This document shows positions 52,914 to 62,452 of a stretch of DNA of 64,000 nucleotides, piece after piece. The position numbers were made by a program, and so were the translations under genes. The stretch's first letter is position 1. Each line of letters opens with the position of its first letter. The notes under the pieces were generated by a model. The model had not been told where the DNA came from, did no database searches, and saw only the letters and a program-made list of their open reading frames with translations. This DNA is from Mycobacterium sp. D16Q13 (GTDB taxonomy: Bacteria > Actinomycetota > Actinomycetes > Mycobacteriales > Mycobacteriaceae): the NCBI RefSeq assembly GCF_002013375.1, contig NZ_MAEW01000015.1:94085-158084 (forward strand). The letters run 5' to 3'.

Positions 52914-53981
52914 ATGATGGATGCGATGAATCCTTTACCGGGCCGCGATGTGCGCGGTATAAGAGGCACTATCACCGCACTAGCAGCCGTCATCGCGGTG
53001 GTCTCGGGCGCCGTATCGGGCTGCTCAACGGGCAGTGATACCGGCAGCCCCGCCGCCCCCGCCGTCATCACGCCGGCTTCCGCAGCACAGTCGCCCCCGG
53101 TGACGGCAGCACCGGCGGGAACGGTGCACCGGTTCGCCGGCCAGTCCAGCGCCGTGTTGTTCGACACCTCGAGCAACACAGTGTCAGTTCTGACCAATGA
53201 CGGCCGAACAGTGACGTTGTTCACGCGGGACAATCTCGACGCGCCACGTCACACCGTCACGCTCTCCTCCCCGGCGACCGCTGCCGTCGGCGACGACCAC
53301 GGCAGGGTGTACCTGTCCACCACGGGCGGCTACTTCACGGTCGACATCACCTCGGGGCGCGCGAACAAGGTCGATATCTCGGGCCACGAAAACGCCGAGT
53401 TTTCAGCCATCACCCGCCGCCCAGACGGCCGTGTCGTGCTCGGAAACACCGACGGCACCGTCTTCACGCTCGACGCCCAGAACCAGATTGCCGCCCACGC
53501 AAGCGGTTTCGCCCACATCGATTCCCTTGCATACCAAGGCAACACCGTCGCCGTTCTGGACCGCGCGCAGAGCTCCGTGACCACCCTGACCGAGGCCGGC
53601 GATGGCACCGCGCATGCCCTTCGAGCCGGCGAGGGGGCGACCACGATGCTCGCCGACGATAAGGGACGCCTGCTGGTGGCCGACACCCGCGGCGGCGCCC
53701 TGCTGGTGTTCGGCTTGGCCGACTCGCTCATCCTGCGCCAGCGCTACCCGGTTCCCGCCGCTCCGTATGGACTGGCGTACTCGACCAAGCTCACCTGGGT
53801 GTCGCAGACGGCGTCCAACACGGTTATTGGCTACGATTTGTCTACCGGCATCCCCGAGGAAAGGGCCCGATTCGCGACTGTGCGGCAACCTAATTCACTG
53901 GTCAGCGACGGATCCACGTTGTTTGTGGCATCCGGCGTCGGCGACGGAATACAGGCGATCGACATCAGGAGTATCGGGTGA
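52914..53981 (+). CDS. lppL: LppL-like lipoprotein with beta-propeller fold
   Basis: A 355-residue lipoprotein: signal peptide with lipobox AVSGC near residue 37, a Pro/Ala/Thr-rich linker, then repeated blades (DDHGRVYLSTTGGYF, GNTDGTVFTLDAQ, DDKGRLLVADTRGG). The segment VSQTASNTVIGYDL resembles M. tuberculosis LppL, and the flanking genes match that locus. It probably acts at the outer face of the membrane; ligand unknown. Starts at 52914, 52917 or 52926 are possible. Its stop overlaps the next gene as GTGA. Confidence 0.82.
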   Translation: MMDAMNPLPGRDVRGIRGTITALAAVIAVVSGAVSGCSTGSDTGSPAAPAVITPASAAQSPPVTAAPAGTVHRFAGQSSAVLFDTSSNTVSVLTNDGRTVTLFTRDNLDAPRHTVTLSSPATAAVGDDHGRVYLSTTGGYFTVDITSGRANKVDISGHENAEFSAITRRPDGRVVLGNTDGTVFTLDAQNQIAAHASGFAHIDSLAYQGNTVAVLDRAQSSVTTLTEAGDGTAHALRAGEGATTMLADDKGRLLVADTRGGALLVFGLADSLILRQRYPVPAAPYGLAYSTKLTWVSQTASNTVIGYDLSTGIPEERARFATVRQPNSLVSDGSTLFVASGVGDGIQAIDIRSIG

Positions 53982-54238
53982 GCCGCGCCGCACGCAGTAG
54001 CTTTCCAGCGGGTTGGGAGAGCGAACCCGATGACGAGTACGACTACTACCCGTTGCGGCTGCCTCCGGAAATCACCAGGATCACGGCATCGCTTCGGCTC
54101 TCGATTCAGGCCGAGTTCGGCGGCTGGGAGCTCACCCGGGTCCGCGTCTACACCGACGGAAGCCGTCGAGTCCTGTTGCGCCGCAAGAAACTCCGCGGAA
54201 ACCTGGCTGGCGGGCCGTTTACCGTCCCGGTGATCTGA
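53978..54238 (+). CDS. DUF5703-type small conserved protein
   Basis: An 86-residue soluble protein with an acidic N-terminus ([19 protein letters not shown]), a predicted strand-rich core ([22 protein letters not shown]) and no export signal. It sits between lppL and pyrD with overlaps at both ends (GTGA and TGATG), so it is cotranslated with them. Function unknown. Confidence 0.78.
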   Translation: MSRAARSSFPAGWESEPDDEYDYYPLRLPPEITRITASLRLSIQAEFGGWELTRVRVYTDGSRRVLLRRKKLRGNLAGGPFTVPVI

Positions 54239-55299
54239 TGCTGTACGCCATCCTGTTGCGGCTGTTTTTTGTGGTGCCACCCGAACGGGCGCACAGCCTG
54301 GTCTTCGCTTCCCTGCGCGCCGCGGCAGCCTTCGCGCCCACGCGCTGGCTGTTGAATCGGCTGTGCGCCCCGGCCGACCCCCTCCTGGCCAGCGAGGTGT
54401 TCGGGGTGCGCTTCCCCGCCCCGCTGGGCTTGGCCGCCGGATTCGACAAGGACGGCGAGGGCCTCAAGGTGTGGGGCCCGCTGGGGTTCGGCTACGCCGA
54501 GGTGGGCACGGTGACCGCCATCGCGCAGCCCGGCAACCCGAAGCCCCGACTGTTCCGGCTCTCTGCCGACCGCGGCCTGCTCAACCGGATGGGTTTCAAC
54601 AACCACGGTGCGGCAGCCCTTGCGCCCCGGTTGGCGACACGAAAGTCCACGGTGCCCATCGGCGCCAACATCGGCAAGTCGAAGATCGTCGAGGCCGCGT
54701 TCGCGTCCTCCGACTACCGGGTGAGCGCACGCTTGGTGGGGCCGGCCGCCGATTTCCTGGTGGTGAATGTGAGCTCCCCCAACACCCCTGGGCTACGCGA
54801 TCTCCAAGCCATCGGCGAGTTGCGCAAGATCCTCTCCGCGGTTCTCGAAGAGACCACCACACCGGTGCTGGTGAAGATCGCCCCGGATCTCTCCGATGCC
54901 GATATCGACGAGATCGCAGATCTGGCAGCGGAACTGGGCCTCGCCGGGATCGTTGCCACCAACACCACCATCAGCCGCGCCGGCTTGAAGACGCCCGATG
55001 TCGAAGACCTGGGCGCCGGGGGCATCTCCGGTCCGCCGGTGGCCACCCGATCACTCGAGGTGCTGCGACGGCTACATCGGCGAGTGGGTGACCGCCTGGT
55101 GCTCATCAGCGTCGGCGGCATCGAGGATGCCGACGACGCCTGGGCGCGGATCACCGCCGGGGCCTCACTGCTGCAGGGCTATACCGGGTTCATCTACCGG
55201 GGTGGCTTCTACGCCAAGCGGATTCATGACGGTATCGCCCAACACCTGCGTGACGGCGGGTTCGGCAGCCTGCAAGAGGCGGTTGGCTCCGCCTCCTAG
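54238..55299 (+). CDS. pyrD: Dihydroorotate dehydrogenase (quinone), class 2
   Basis: PyrD oxidises dihydroorotate to orotate at the membrane, passing electrons to quinone, in pyrimidine synthesis. The 353-residue protein has the class 2 N-terminal membrane-binding helices (about 1-40), FMN-binding [13 protein letters not shown], the NRMGFNN and [14 protein letters not shown] (catalytic Ser) motifs and the phosphate-binding [12 protein letters not shown]. It is the third gene of the lppL operon. Confidence 0.95.
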   Translation: MLYAILLRLFFVVPPERAHSLVFASLRAAAAFAPTRWLLNRLCAPADPLLASEVFGVRFPAPLGLAAGFDKDGEGLKVWGPLGFGYAEVGTVTAIAQPGNPKPRLFRLSADRGLLNRMGFNNHGAAALAPRLATRKSTVPIGANIGKSKIVEAAFASSDYRVSARLVGPAADFLVVNVSSPNTPGLRDLQAIGELRKILSAVLEETTTPVLVKIAPDLSDADIDEIADLAAELGLAGIVATNTTISRAGLKTPDVEDLGAGGISGPPVATRSLEVLRRLHRRVGDRLVLISVGGIEDADDAWARITAGASLLQGYTGFIYRGGFYAKRIHDGIAQHLRDGGFGSLQEAVGSAS

Positions 55300-55314
55300 C
55301 CCATTCCGAGGCAG

Positions 55315-55836
55315 CTAGTGCTGCTCGTAGGTGCCGTGAATGACAGCGCGGGCGATCGCATGCCCAAACAAGTTGAAGCCCAGATACGCCGGGGTAGCGC
55401 TCTCCGGCAGCTCCAGCTTCGGCACGCTCACGGCGTGCACGGCGATGTAATACCGGTGCGGTCCGTGACCGGCGGGCGGTGCCGCCCCGATGTACCGCTT
55501 GAGGCTCGCGTCATTGGCCAACGTGATCGCATCCCCCGGCAAGTCGCTTCCGTTGCCCACGCCAGCGGGGAGCTGCGTCGTAGTGGCGGGCAGGTTCGCC
55601 ACCGCCCAGTGCCAAAAGCCCGACGCGGTGGGCGCATCGGGGTCATACACCGTGACGGCGAAGCTCTGCGTTTCCTCGGGGAATCCGGACCAGCTCAGCT
55701 CGGGCGAGACGTCCTGTCCCCCAGCACCCATGATTCCGCTTACCTGCTCGATGCCGAGCGGCTGTCCATCGGTGACGCTGGCAGATGTCAGGGTGAAGGT
55801 CGGCAACTGCGGCAGGGAGTCGTAGGGAGAGGCCAT
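55315..55836 (-). CDS. YbhB/YbcL-type phosphatidylethanolamine-binding protein (Rv2140c-like)
   Basis: A 173-residue PEBP-fold protein. Motifs are [15 protein letters not shown] and [12 protein letters not shown], which line the phosphate-binding pocket; no signal peptide is seen. The family binds anionic ligands and its bacterial role is unclear. It converges on pyrD. Confidence 0.88.
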   Translation of the reverse strand: MASPYDSLPQLPTFTLTSASVTDGQPLGIEQVSGIMGAGGQDVSPELSWSGFPEETQSFAVTVYDPDAPTASGFWHWAVANLPATTTQLPAGVGNGSDLPGDAITLANDASLKRYIGAAPPAGHGPHRYYIAVHAVSVPKLELPESATPAYLGFNLFGHAIARAVIHGTYEQH

Positions 55837-55862
55837 GTGGGCGTCCTTTCAGTCGGGTGTGA

Positions 55863-57200
55863 TCAGTGGTTAAGCAGGAAGTGCTGAAGAACCTTGGTAC
55901 CGAACGTCAATGCGTCGACGGGCACGCGCTCGTCCACGCCATGGAACAGTGCGGCGAAGTCGAGCTCGGGCGGCAGCTTCAAGGGTGCGAAACCAAAGCA
56001 CCGAATACCTAACCGGGCGAACGCCTTTGCATCAGTTCCGCCGGACAGCATGTACGGCACGGTGCGGGCATCGGGATCGAATTCCAGCACCGCGGCATTC
56101 ATCGCATCGACCAGGTCGCCGTCGAACGTTGTCTCGTAGGCGGGGAGTAACTGCACCCATTCGCGTTCGACATCGGGCCCGATGATTTCGTCGACCTCAC
56201 GCTCGAAGGCCTCCAGCCGTCCGGGCAGCACCCGGCAGTCGATCACGGCCTCAGCGGTCGCCGGTATGACATTGGCCTTGTACCCGGCCTTGAGCATCGT
56301 GGGGTTCGCGGTATCGCGCAGGGTCGCGCCGACAATCTTGCCAATCGATCCCAACTTGGCGACGGTGCCCTCCAGATCCGGTGAGTCCGGGTCGAAGTCG
56401 TAGCCGGTCTCCTCGGCGACCGCGGCAAGGAACTGAGTCACCGCTTCGGTCAGCACCAAGGGGAACCGATGCCGGCCCAGTTTGGCGACGGCTTCGGCGA
56501 CCGCCGTGACGGCGTTGTCCTCATGCACCATGGAGCCGTGGCCGGCCCGCGCCTTGGCGGTCAACTTCATCCACGCGATGCCCTTCTCCGCCGTCTCCAG
56601 CAGGTACAGACGCCGCTCCCCACCTTCCTTGCGCGGCACGGTGAGCGAGAAACCGCCCACCTCGCCGATGGCCTCGATGACACCCTCGAACAGGTCGGGA
56701 CGGTTGTCTACGAGCCACTGAGAGCCCCACTTGCCACCGTTCTCCTCGTCCGAGACAAATGCCCAGACCAGATCGCGCGGGGGTACCGTCCCGGATTGTT
56801 TGAACCACCGGGCGATCGCGACCATCATCCCGACCATGTCCTTCATGTCGACCGCGCCGCGGCCCCACACATAGCCGTCGGTCACCGCCCCCGAGAAGGG
56901 GTGCACGCTCCAGTCGGCGGCCTCTGCGGGAACGACGTCCAGATGGCCGTGCACGAGCAGGGCACCACGCCCCCTGTCGGCCCCGGCCAGACGCGCGAAC
57001 AGGTTTCCGCGGCCAGGTGCGCCCGCCTCGACGTACTCACAGGTGTATCCGACCTCTTCCAGCTGCTGCTGGATCCAGCGGGCACATTCGGCCTCGCCCT
57101 TGGTGGTTTCCAGCTCTCCGGTGTTGGAGGTGTCGAAACGGATCAGCGTGCTGACCAGTTCGACGACCTCGTCCTCGGGCGCCGGATTCTCAGAAGTCAC
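55863..57200 (-). CDS. M20-family metallopeptidase (Rv2141c-like)
   Basis: A 445-residue zinc peptidase or deacylase of the M20 family (ArgE/DapE/CPG2 type). Metal ligands are in LLVHGHLDVVPA and WGRGAVDMKDM; the catalytic Glu is in SDEENGG. A dimerisation domain is inserted near 210-320 (KARAGHGSMVHEDN). GTG 57200 has a GGAAAGG site 8 bases upstream and is preferred to ATG 57218. Substrate unknown; annotation as DapE should be avoided without tests. Confidence 0.87.
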   Translation of the reverse strand: MTSENPAPEDEVVELVSTLIRFDTSNTGELETTKGEAECARWIQQQLEEVGYTCEYVEAGAPGRGNLFARLAGADRGRGALLVHGHLDVVPAEAADWSVHPFSGAVTDGYVWGRGAVDMKDMVGMMVAIARWFKQSGTVPPRDLVWAFVSDEENGGKWGSQWLVDNRPDLFEGVIEAIGEVGGFSLTVPRKEGGERRLYLLETAEKGIAWMKLTAKARAGHGSMVHEDNAVTAVAEAVAKLGRHRFPLVLTEAVTQFLAAVAEETGYDFDPDSPDLEGTVAKLGSIGKIVGATLRDTANPTMLKAGYKANVIPATAEAVIDCRVLPGRLEAFEREVDEIIGPDVEREWVQLLPAYETTFDGDLVDAMNAAVLEFDPDARTVPYMLSGGTDAKAFARLGIRCFGFAPLKLPPELDFAALFHGVDERVPVDALTFGTKVLQHFLLNH

Positions 57201-57369
57201 AACTACCTTTCCTACCATCGACGGACGCCGCACACCGGGCGCGGGCAACCGGTTTGGGCCTTGTGCAGGGTTTCCGCTAGCCTATGACGGCAACCACGGG
57301 CCATAGTGCCCGCACTTGGTTTGAGCACAGCGCGGAAATTCCGCCTACGTGCCCAAACTGGAGCAAGAG

Positions 57370-57455
57370 GTCCGAGTGGCGGAATGGCAGACGCGCTAGC
57401 TTGAGGTGCTAGTGCCCTATTAACGGGCGTGGGGGTTCAAGTCCCCCCTCGGACA
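57370..57455 (+). tRNA. tRNA-Leu (anticodon GAG)
   Basis: The 7-base acceptor stem pairs GTCCGAG with CTCGGAC. The anticodon loop is TTGAGGT, giving anticodon GAG for CUC/CUU codons. There is a long variable arm (class II) and a GTTCAAGTCC-type T-loop. The genomic copy ends in discriminator A followed by CAC, so the CCA end is not fully encoded. Confidence 0.95.
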
Positions 57456-57483
57456 CACACGACTGAGACGAGCGAAGCCGCTT

Positions 57484-58110
57484 TTAGCCGCCGCGCGACG
57501 TCAGATTGATCAACGGCAGATAGACGGTGTCGAACAGCTCCGCGAGCTTGTCGCCGTCAAACTGCTTGCGGGTGAAGAACAGCTCATGGCGCATGAGCGC
57601 AAGGATGCTCGTCGCCACAGGCAGCGGAATGTCCTCGGGACCGATCTCACCGCGCTCGCGCGCCTCGGCCAAGGCCTGCAGCACCGTTTGGTCGACCCAT
57701 CCGGCGATTGCCGTCGTCATGTCGCCGGCCAATTCGTCGTCGGCCTCGGCCAAGAGGCAGCGGTAGTTGGCGACCCCGATGAGCTGCAGCTCCCGGAGCA
57801 AGGCCCCCAACAGTGCCAGCACGTCTTCACGCAGGGAGGTGGCCGATGCGAGCCGCGCGGGTGGGTATCGCAGCGTCGGCAGTGCGTCGGCGACCATGTG
57901 CGCGCGGGATCGGTAACGGCGGTACAGCACCGGCTTGCTGGTCTTGGCCCGACGGGCCACACCCTCAAAAGTAACCCCGGAGTAGCCGTGCTCCTTCAGC
58001 TCCGCGTACGTCGCGTCGCGGATTGCCGACATCAGTGTTTCGTCGCGCCGCCGTGTCCCGCCGTCCGCCCGCGACGCTTCCGCGCTCTCCTTCACGCCTC
58101 CAGTAGACAC
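57484..58110 (-). CDS. TetR-family transcriptional regulator
   Basis: A repressor of about 208 residues. The N-terminal helix-turn-helix region reads YAELKEHGYSGVTFEGVARRAKTSKPVLYRRY, shown for the HTH layout; its core is VARRAKTSKPVLYRRYRSR. The C-terminal ligand domain is all-helical. It is divergent from a CMD-MBL gene pair, with a palindrome between them, so it probably controls those genes and itself. Start uncertain: GTG 58110 is chosen; a TTG at 58149 would overlap the operator. Confidence 0.82.
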   Translation of the reverse strand: MSTGGVKESAEASRADGGTRRRDETLMSAIRDATYAELKEHGYSGVTFEGVARRAKTSKPVLYRRYRSRAHMVADALPTLRYPPARLASATSLREDVLALLGALLRELQLIGVANYRCLLAEADDELAGDMTTAIAGWVDQTVLQALAEARERGEIGPEDIPLPVATSILALMRHELFFTRKQFDGDKLAELFDTVYLPLINLTSRGG

Positions 58111-58114
58111 GTCG

Positions 58115-58166
58115 CGTATCTTACGCCGTGATACGATCAGAGCACACAAGATACGGTCCGTTTCTT
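58115..58166. promoter_or_regulatory. TetR-type operator region between divergent genes
   Basis: Two inverted repeats are visible. One is CGTATC-N9-GATACG at 58115-58135. The other is the imperfect palindrome AAGATACGGTCCGTTTCTT at 58148-58166, whose 9-base arms match at 8 positions. Both lie between the TetR gene and the CMD gene. Confidence 0.62.
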
Positions 58167-58210
58167 ATAACAGACCCTTGCCGCCAGGAGTGCCCAAGGA
58201 GAGGAAATCC

Positions 58211-58774
58211 ATGAGCGTCGTTCTGCCGACGGTGGCCGATTTGAGCCCCACACAACGAGAAGCATTCGAGCTGTTCCCCGCCAATCTGACCCGGGGCCTG
58301 GTGATGACGAGGAACAGCGCCAAGCCCTACCTCACCTTGGGCCTCTCCTTTAGAGACGGCGAGTTGTCCGCCGAGACCAGAGAATTGGTCATCTTGCGGG
58401 TCGGTGCGGTCACGCGCGCGCAGTACGAGATACACCACCATGCTCCGGAGGCACAGCGAGTCGGAGTGCCAGCCGAGGTGATCGACGCGGTGGTGTCCGG
58501 AGTGGACTCCTTCGGCGATGAGCGCCTCGCCGCGCTCATCGGTTTCGTCGACGAACTGCTTGCCGGGATCACCGGCCCACCCGCGGTTACCGACGCTGTC
58601 CAGAAGTTCTACTCAGACAACGAAGTCGCCGAAATCGTGCTGCTCACTGGGCATTACGTGATGACAGCACTCTTCCTCAAGACGCTGGGCATCACCGCCG
58701 ATGGTGAGGGCGCGACGCAGGACATCCTCACCACCGCTACGAACACATTGCGTTCAGAAGAGGGGCAGAACTGA
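58211..58774 (+). CDS. Carboxymuconolactone decarboxylase/AhpD-fold protein without CXXC
   Basis: A 187-residue helical protein of the CMD family. The region RETRELVILRVGAVTRAQYEIHHHAPEA (core AQYEIHHH) matches the family but has no Cys pair, so the AhpD peroxidase reaction is unlikely. A GAGAGGAAA ribosome site precedes ATG 58211. Its stop is one base before the MBL start. Function unknown; it may handle a ring-opened lactone or detoxify a small compound. Confidence 0.82.
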   Translation: MSVVLPTVADLSPTQREAFELFPANLTRGLVMTRNSAKPYLTLGLSFRDGELSAETRELVILRVGAVTRAQYEIHHHAPEAQRVGVPAEVIDAVVSGVDSFGDERLAALIGFVDELLAGITGPPAVTDAVQKFYSDNEVAEIVLLTGHYVMTALFLKTLGITADGEGATQDILTTATNTLRSEEGQN

Positions 58775-58775
58775 C

Positions 58776-59750
58776 ATGACACAGGATTCTGCGTTCCACA
58801 AGGGACTCGTCCAACTCGGCGGTGGCGCACACGTTTTCCTCTCCGGCGACGAGGGCTTCGGGCTGGCCAACGCGGGTCTGGTGGTCAGCGATGGCGAATC
58901 ACTGGTCGTGGACACCCTTTACGATGTGCGGCACGCGCAGGAGATGCGCGATGCGTTCGGGCAGCACACGGCGACTGCCCCGGTGCGCTATGTCTTCAAC
59001 ACGCATACCGACGGCGACCACTTCTTCGGTAATCAGGTATTCGCCAACGACGTCGAGATCATCGCCACGGAAGCCGCCAGTGCGCTCATGGTGCAGGAGC
59101 ACGCCGACCTGACCGCCGAGCTCCTGGGCGGCAGCACCGACCCGTCATCGCCTATGCACGTGTTGGCCCCACTGGCCAAGCCTTTCCATTTCGATGAGGT
59201 GCGCGTCCGGCCCGCGGACACCACGTTCTCGGGCGAGAGGGCGCTTCGCGTGGGCAAGCTCGACCTCGAGTTGCATGAGCTCGGTCCGGCCCACACCGTC
59301 GGAGACGCGATCACCTTCCTCCCCGAACACAAGGTGCTTTTCTCCGGCGACTTGCTGACCCATGCCATCGTGAAGGTCGTCTGGTCGGGTTCGGTCCCTC
59401 ACTGGATCGCCGCGTTGGAGCGCATCCGTACCTTTGGCGCCAAAACCGTTGTGCCCGGTCATGGCCCAGTGCTGGTCGGCGCCGAGATCGACGCGGCCAT
59501 CGATCGCGGCATCGCGTTCTGGTCGGACTTACACGAGCAAGCGAACCGTCTCTACGACCAGGGCACTCCCGTGGAGGACGCGACAGGGCGCATCGATGTC
59601 ACGAAATATCCTGAAGCGACGGTCACTTTGCCGATCATCATCGCGGCGATCTACCACGAACGCGACCCCGAAATCCCCTTCCAAAGCCTCACCCAGGCAC
59701 TGGAATCCATCTCAGGTCAGCTCGCCAAGGCCGCAGCCGGTCCGAGGTAG
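58776..59750 (+). CDS. Metallo-beta-lactamase-fold hydrolase with HxDxDH motif
   Basis: A 324-residue MBL-fold protein. The metal motif is NTHTDGDHFFGN, with Asp where HxHxDH normally has the second His. The other ligands are present: His in LGPAHTVGD, Asp in LFSGDLLTH and His in VPGHGPV. No signal peptide is seen. It is cotranscribed with the CMD gene under TetR-type control. Substrate unknown. Confidence 0.85.
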   Translation: MTQDSAFHKGLVQLGGGAHVFLSGDEGFGLANAGLVVSDGESLVVDTLYDVRHAQEMRDAFGQHTATAPVRYVFNTHTDGDHFFGNQVFANDVEIIATEAASALMVQEHADLTAELLGGSTDPSSPMHVLAPLAKPFHFDEVRVRPADTTFSGERALRVGKLDLELHELGPAHTVGDAITFLPEHKVLFSGDLLTHAIVKVVWSGSVPHWIAALERIRTFGAKTVVPGHGPVLVGAEIDAAIDRGIAFWSDLHEQANRLYDQGTPVEDATGRIDVTKYPEATVTLPIIIAAIYHERDPEIPFQSLTQALESISGQLAKAAAGPR

Positions 59751-59762
59751 AAGCGAGTCTGG

Positions 59763-60386
59763 TCAGCCCGCCGCGTTGGTACGCAACGGTGGACATTGCC
59801 CTTCGGCATCGGCGATGAGTTCGTAGTGCCACTTCTCGTTGGCGAAGACCTGACACAGACCGAATTGCGCACTGTGCCTTAGCATCCAGTCGTAGGCCGA
59901 CGCGGGACCGATGTCGACGGCCTTGCCCTGCACATGATGCGATTCGTCGGGAGTGGCCACCCACTGCCGGGCCACCGCCAGGCTTCCGTACGTCTGTACC
60001 GCGTCATCGAGTAACTGCTGTTGGAAAGCCCGTGACCGCCAGCCCGACGTGATCACAAGTGTCACACCGTCGACCGCCGCGCTATTGGCGGCGTCCTGGA
60101 CCGCGCGGAGCAGCGGAGGGTCCAGCCTGATGACCGCGAGAGAAGTGGTGTCGAATGGGCTGACCGGAGCAGACAACGCGCCCCCGTCCGGCTCCTCGCC
60201 GAGCGTGCCGGACGACGGAGGCTGCGGGACAGTCGTCTGGGCCGTCACCAGGACAATGCCAGCCACCGCTTCCGGGTGGCCGCTTACGGCCGGTTCCGTG
60301 GCGTGGCATCCCGACAGGCTAAGTGTCGCAACGACGACCGCCACGCTCACGACTGCTCTACGCGACATTGGCAAGGGTCCCGTCAC
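59763..60386 (-). CDS. M15-family D-alanyl-D-alanine carboxypeptidase-like lipoprotein
   Basis: A 207-residue lipoprotein: signal peptide with lipobox SLSGC (Cys near 27), a variable linker, then an M15B/VanY-type domain (about 85-200). Zinc ligands are in SHHVQGKAVDIGP (His, Asp) and EKWHYEL (His), and an SGWRSRAFQ segment is present. It should trim peptidoglycan stem peptides at the outer membrane face. GTG 60386 overlaps the upstream stop as GTGA. Confidence 0.88.
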   Translation of the reverse strand: MTGPLPMSRRAVVSVAVVVATLSLSGCHATEPAVSGHPEAVAGIVLVTAQTTVPQPPSSGTLGEEPDGGALSAPVSPFDTTSLAVIRLDPPLLRAVQDAANSAAVDGVTLVITSGWRSRAFQQQLLDDAVQTYGSLAVARQWVATPDESHHVQGKAVDIGPASAYDWMLRHSAQFGLCQVFANEKWHYELIADAEGQCPPLRTNAAG

Positions 60387-60847
60387 GAGCGGTGTGGCTC
60401 GTCCTCGTCCTCGTCGTCAACATCGAACTGCTCGTAGGTCTCTTCGGCAGACGGATGGATGTGGGCCGCGGTGGCGGCCTCCTTGAGGCTGACAGCGGCG
60501 GGGGCCGTGCTCTCGTGTACCGCCGGGATCACCGATGTCTTGGTCGAATCTGCTTCTGCCACATCGGTTACCGAGTCACCGCCGGCCTGATCGGCCGAGG
60601 CGGTTCCGGACTCGTCGGTCCCCTGCTCGTCGGACTCGTCGTCATCGCCCTCGGCGTCCGGGTCGGACTCCTCATCGGATTCCAGCGCGCCGGCGTGCCG
60701 GTCCCGAATCGCGTCGACAATCATGAGCACCACGCCAATGGCGGCTGCGGCGATACACACGAAGGCAAGAACTTCATTACTGGTGACCACTGCTGTCACC
60801 AGGGCCGCCAGACCGACAGCGGCCAACACCAATGCGACGATCAGCAT
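60383..60847 (-). CDS. Two-helix membrane protein with acidic tail (Rv2144c-like)
   Basis: A 154-residue protein with two transmembrane helices (about 2-20 and 26-45) and a long cytoplasmic tail rich in Asp, Glu, Ser and Thr that ends DVDDEDEDEP. It lies downstream of wag31, as Rv2144c does. Function unknown; the acidic tail looks disordered. Confidence 0.78.
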   Translation of the reverse strand: MLIVALVLAAVGLAALVTAVVTSNEVLAFVCIAAAAIGVVLMIVDAIRDRHAGALESDEESDPDAEGDDDESDEQGTDESGTASADQAGGDSVTDVAEADSTKTSVIPAVHESTAPAAVSLKEAATAAHIHPSAEETYEQFDVDDEDEDEPHRS

Positions 60848-60892
60848 CGCGAATCACTCCTCATACGTGCCGCGAGCATAGACCGATCTAAA

Positions 60893-61720
60893 TCAGTAGT
60901 TGTTCCCACGGTTGAACTGGCCGAAACCGGCTTCCTTGGATGCGTTTTCATTCGAAGCACCCGCATCGACGGGCGCTGCGGAACCGCGCTGGCCAAGCTC
61001 CTCGAGCTGAGACTCCAGGTAGGTCTTGAGCCGGGTGCGGTACTCGCGCTCGAATGTACGCAACTGCTCCAGACGCCCTTCCAGCACCGTGCGCTGCTGG
61101 TTGATGGTGCCCATGATCTCCGAGTGCTTGCGCTCGGCATCGGATTGCAGGGCATCGGCCTTCTCCTGCGCCTGGCGCAGCTGGGTCTCGGAACGGGTCT
61201 GGGCATCCGAGAGTAGCGCCTCTGCTTTGGCCCGTGCGTCGGTGACCGTCTTATCGGCGGTGGCGCGAGCCTCGCTGACGATCTGGTCCGCATTTGCGCG
61301 AGCATCGGACAACAACTTTTCCGACTCGGACTTGGCGTTCCCGGTCAGACGGTCCGCGGTGTCCTGTGCCAGGCCCAGGATCTTGGCCGCGCGGACATGG
61401 TGTTCCTCGGTCGACGCCGCAGCCGGGGCGGCCGCCACGACGGGTGCCGGTGTGGGCTCGGGCTTAGCGGGCTCGGGCTTCTTCTCGGGCTTGGGGGCCT
61501 CGTAGACGGGAGCCGCGCCGCCACCCTTGCGGGCCTCGACCAACTCCTGGTCCAACTCCTGAACCCGCTGACGCAGGTCCGAGTTCTCCTCGATCAGGCG
61601 GGCCAGCTCGTTCTCCACCAGGTCGAGGAAGGCGTCAACCTCGTCCTCGTTGTATCCGCGCTTACCGATGGGTGGCTTACTGAACGCGACGTTATGTACA
61701 TCAGCTGGTGTAAGCGGCAT
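60893..61720 (-). CDS. wag31: Polar growth protein DivIVA/Wag31
   Basis: Wag31 marks the cell poles and organises tip growth. The 275-residue protein has the DivIVA lipid-binding N-terminus ([31 protein letters not shown]; core [13 protein letters not shown]), a Pro/Ala/Lys-rich linker (about 68-100) and a long C-terminal coiled coil (about 115-240). The phosphorylatable Thr region of the mycobacterial protein probably lies in the linker. It is followed by the membrane gene and preceded by yggT. Confidence 0.95.
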   Translation of the reverse strand: MPLTPADVHNVAFSKPPIGKRGYNEDEVDAFLDLVENELARLIEENSDLRQRVQELDQELVEARKGGGAAPVYEAPKPEKKPEPAKPEPTPAPVVAAAPAAASTEEHHVRAAKILGLAQDTADRLTGNAKSESEKLLSDARANADQIVSEARATADKTVTDARAKAEALLSDAQTRSETQLRQAQEKADALQSDAERKHSEIMGTINQQRTVLEGRLEQLRTFEREYRTRLKTYLESQLEELGQRGSAAPVDAGASNENASKEAGFGQFNRGNNY

Positions 61721-61949
61721 TGCCTGCCCCTATCAAGTCTCGACGTCTGGAATCGTATTGCAGTGTAAAACGAACGTGCCGTGTCACTGTAACTGGCGTC
61801 CATCCTGTCACATCCGACCCGCCGGTCGCAGCAGAGCGCGTTAAGTATCCCTCTGACGTGCATAAAAATACTCTGAGGCTTTGGATATGACGCGCATTCG
61901 TATCCAGATCGATGTGAGTTGAATACCGAAATTCAGCGTCGCTGGAGGC

Positions 61950-62255
61950 TTAGCCAGCGGCCATCAGGAACGCCACCCGCATGCCAAAGAATCCGACCAA
62001 AAGCAGCAAAGTAATGGACAGATCGAATCGCACCGCGCCAAGCGAGAGTGGCGGAATGAGGCGGCGCAATAACCGCACAGGAGGGTCGGTGACGGTAAAG
62101 ATGAGCTCCAGAATCACCACAGTGGCGCCTCGCGGGTGCCAATCGCGGCTAATGGACTGAATGGTCTCGATCACTATGCGCGCGAACAGCAGCAAACAGA
62201 AGAGCAGAAGCGCGTAGCCAATGATCTCAAAGAACAGTGCCAAGGGACCCCTCAT
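61950..62255 (-). CDS. YggT-family membrane protein (Rv2146c-like)
   Basis: A 101-residue protein with two YggT-type hydrophobic regions (about 5-28 and 75-98) and the conserved TDPPVRLLRRLIPP and AVRFDLSI segments. The family is linked to division/growth clusters with sepF and wag31. The start may be ATG 62255 or a TTG 12 bases later. The neighbour on the other side is an SRPBCC gene, not sepF. Confidence 0.88.
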   Translation of the reverse strand: MRGPLALFFEIIGYALLLFCLLLFARIVIETIQSISRDWHPRGATVVILELIFTVTDPPVRLLRRLIPPLSLGAVRFDLSITLLLLVGFFGMRVAFLMAAG

Positions 62256-62377
62256 CGGGCAAGCGTGAACAATCACGCGCGGGCTTCTTAAAACAGCTTC
62301 CTCAGCCTACCGGCAGGCCCCGTCGGGCCGCCCACCACACAACGAAACCCCTGGACCGCGCCACCGGGCCAATCACC

Positions 62378-62439
62378 TGCAACTTATGGTTGCATATCAC
62401 CCCTTGCGGCACTACAGTAAAACGCAACCGATTGTTGCG
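62378..62439. promoter_or_regulatory. Twin ArsR-type operators
   Basis: Two inverted repeats share the core GCAAC-N5-GTTGC: TGCAAC-N5-GTTGCA at 62378-62394 and CGCAAC-N5-GTTGCG at 62423-62439. Their centres are about 45 bases apart. They lie just upstream of the SRPBCC-ArsR-DUF899 operon and are the likely sites of autoregulation by its ArsR protein. Confidence 0.72.
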
Positions 62440-62452
62440 AGTTGGGAGAGAC

